Assembly: GCF_030679875.1 (NCBI RefSeq)
Contig: NZ_JAUXSP010000015.1
Span: 124,001 to 188,000 of the forward strand
Length of the DNA stretch: 64,000 bases
Origin: Phenylobacterium sp.
Lineage (GTDB): Bacteria > Pseudomonadota > Alphaproteobacteria > Caulobacterales > Caulobacteraceae
Reading direction: 5' to 3'
Position 1 is the first letter of the stretch. Each line of letters opens with the position of its first letter. Under the pieces are notes generated by a model. It made no database searches, was not told the DNA's origin, and was given only the letters and a program-made list of their open reading frames with translations. A program made the translations under genes and the position numbers. Positions 63,080-64,000 of this stretch are shown piece by piece.

Positions 63080-64000
63080 ATGCGGCGGTTTCTTGCTCAG
63101 CTCTTCGGTCCGGCGCCCACGGCGGCGGCGCCATCTGACACGACGACGGCGGCGGCCCCGCGAGCGCCAGCAGCCGGCGTCGAGCGCACCTGGACTTCCA
63201 GCGATGGGCTGAGCCTGTCGGCCCGGGACTACGACGGCGCAGGCGGCCCCGCCCGGCTGCCGGTGATCTGCATCCACGGCCTGACCCGCAATTCCCGGGA
63301 CTTCGAGGACGTGGCGCCGGCCATGGCCGCCACCGGCCGCCGCGTGCTGGCCCTCGACATCCGGGGGCGCGGCCGTTCGGCCTATGACCCCAACCCGACC
63401 AACTACAACCCCGCCGTCTATGCCGGGGACGTGGCCGCCCTGATGAGTGAGGCCGGAATCGCCCGGGGGATCTTCCTGGGCACCTCCATGGGGGGGCTGA
63501 TCACCATGACGCTCGCCACGATGCGCCCGGACCTGATCGCCGGCGCCGTCCTCAATGACATCGGCCCGGAGATCGCCACCGAGGGCCTGACCCGGATCAG
63601 CGGCTATGTGGGGTCGGGCGAGCCGGCGGCCAGCTGGGCCGAGGCGGCCGAACGGACCCGGGCGATCAATGGCTCAGCCCAGCCGCATCTCAGCCCCGCC
63701 GACTGGGACCGGTTCGCCCGGCGCACCTGGCGCGAAGCTGAGCCGGGCAAGCTTGTCCTCGACTACGATCCGGCCATCGCCCAGGCCTTCGCCGGAACGC
63801 CGGCCGGCGCGCCGCAGACCAGCCCCGACCTCTGGCCCCTGTTCATGGCCCTGGCGATCAACCGGCCGATGCTGCTGGTGCGCGGCGGCGCCTCGGACCT
63901 GCTGGCCGAGGGCACGGCTAGCCGGATGCAGGCCCTGGCGCCGCAGATGCGCCGGGTGGATATCGAGGGCGTCGGCCACGCCCCCACCCTGGACGAGCCG
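63080..64000 (+). CDS. Alpha/beta hydrolase, truncated by the window end
   Basis: The frame is open from the ATG at 63080 to the last base, giving 307 residues without a stop. After an Ala/Pro-rich lead come the hydrolase motifs: oxyanion region ICIHGLTRNSRDFEDVAP, DIRGRGRSAYD and the nucleophile elbow GTSMGGL (Ser136). The histidine motif GVGHAPTLDEP falls just before the edge. It is 69 bases after the lipocalin-like gene on the same strand, so it belongs to the same catabolic region. Ester or ring hydrolysis is likely; substrate unknown. Confidence 0.85.
   Translation, partial: MRRFLAQLFGPAPTAAAPSDTTTAAAPRAPAAGVERTWTSSDGLSLSARDYDGAGGPARLPVICIHGLTRNSRDFEDVAPAMAATGRRVLALDIRGRGRSAYDPNPTNYNPAVYAGDVAALMSEAGIARGIFLGTSMGGLITMTLATMRPDLIAGAVLNDIGPEIATEGLTRISGYVGSGEPAASWAEAAERTRAINGSAQPHLSPADWDRFARRTWREAEPGKLVLDYDPAIAQAFAGTPAGAPQTSPDLWPLFMALAINRPMLLVRGGASDLLAEGTASRMQALAPQMRRVDIEGVGHAPTLDEP

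Overview
The window reads as chromosomal DNA from a GC-rich alphaproteobacterium, most likely of the order Caulobacterales (Caulobacter or Phenylobacterium type). The main reason is the chemotaxis operon at 47-57 kb. Its order is mcp, a STAS gene, cheY, cheA, cheW, cheR, cheB, cheY, cheD, cheU, cheYIII, cheE, which is the Caulobacter crescentus order, including cheU and cheE. Supporting features are a UrcA-family gene, a DUF4170 gene and a short PutA regulated by a divergent Lrp-type gene. I saw no rRNA, tRNA, CRISPR array, insertion sequence or prophage.

Layout. 0-19 kb holds housekeeping and metabolic genes: the end of an HWE-type histidine kinase, a YcaQ-like DNA glycosylase, an FkbM-type methyltransferase, two tandem ABC half-transporters, ubiA, an XRE/MmyB regulator, a fatty-acid desaturase, a protein-lysine-type methyltransferase, an exported gamma-glutamyltransferase, MmcQ/YjbR, UrcA, a UbiD-family decarboxylase, MAPEG, PmbA, a CysQ-like phosphatase and DUF4170. 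17.6-34.9 kb is a type II secretion (T2SS) island. It has a PstS-like protein with the prepilin peptidase gspO, convergent to a complete gspC-N operon, followed by a TonB-dependent receptor and a lipoprotein with a beta-helix-like body. Pho-box-like 11-bp-periodic CTGTCAY repeats lie in front of all three transcription units: pstS-gspO, gspC-N and lipoprotein-receptor. The island therefore looks like one phosphate-starvation (PhoB) regulated export and uptake system. 35-45.9 kb has a potassium channel with a zinc ribbon, an mscS-otsA osmotic pair, an SLC13-type transporter, an exported amine oxidase with an exported RidA, and putA with its divergent regulator and two palindromic operators.

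45.9-57.3 kb is the chemotaxis region. Beside the forward operon lies an inverted second copy of the cheYIII-cheE pair. The cheYIII-like copy is interrupted by a single amber codon and has lost an acidic-pocket residue. 57.3-64 kb is a catabolic cluster: a lipid-transfer-type thiolase, a DUF35 OB-fold partner with a degenerate zinc ribbon, an unknown protein, an APH-like kinase and a cytochrome P450. These run leftward from a divergent promoter that also faces a lipocalin-like protein and an alpha/beta hydrolase cut by the window edge. The set suggests breakdown of a steroid-, terpenoid- or fatty-acyl-like compound; the substrate cannot be read from sequence.
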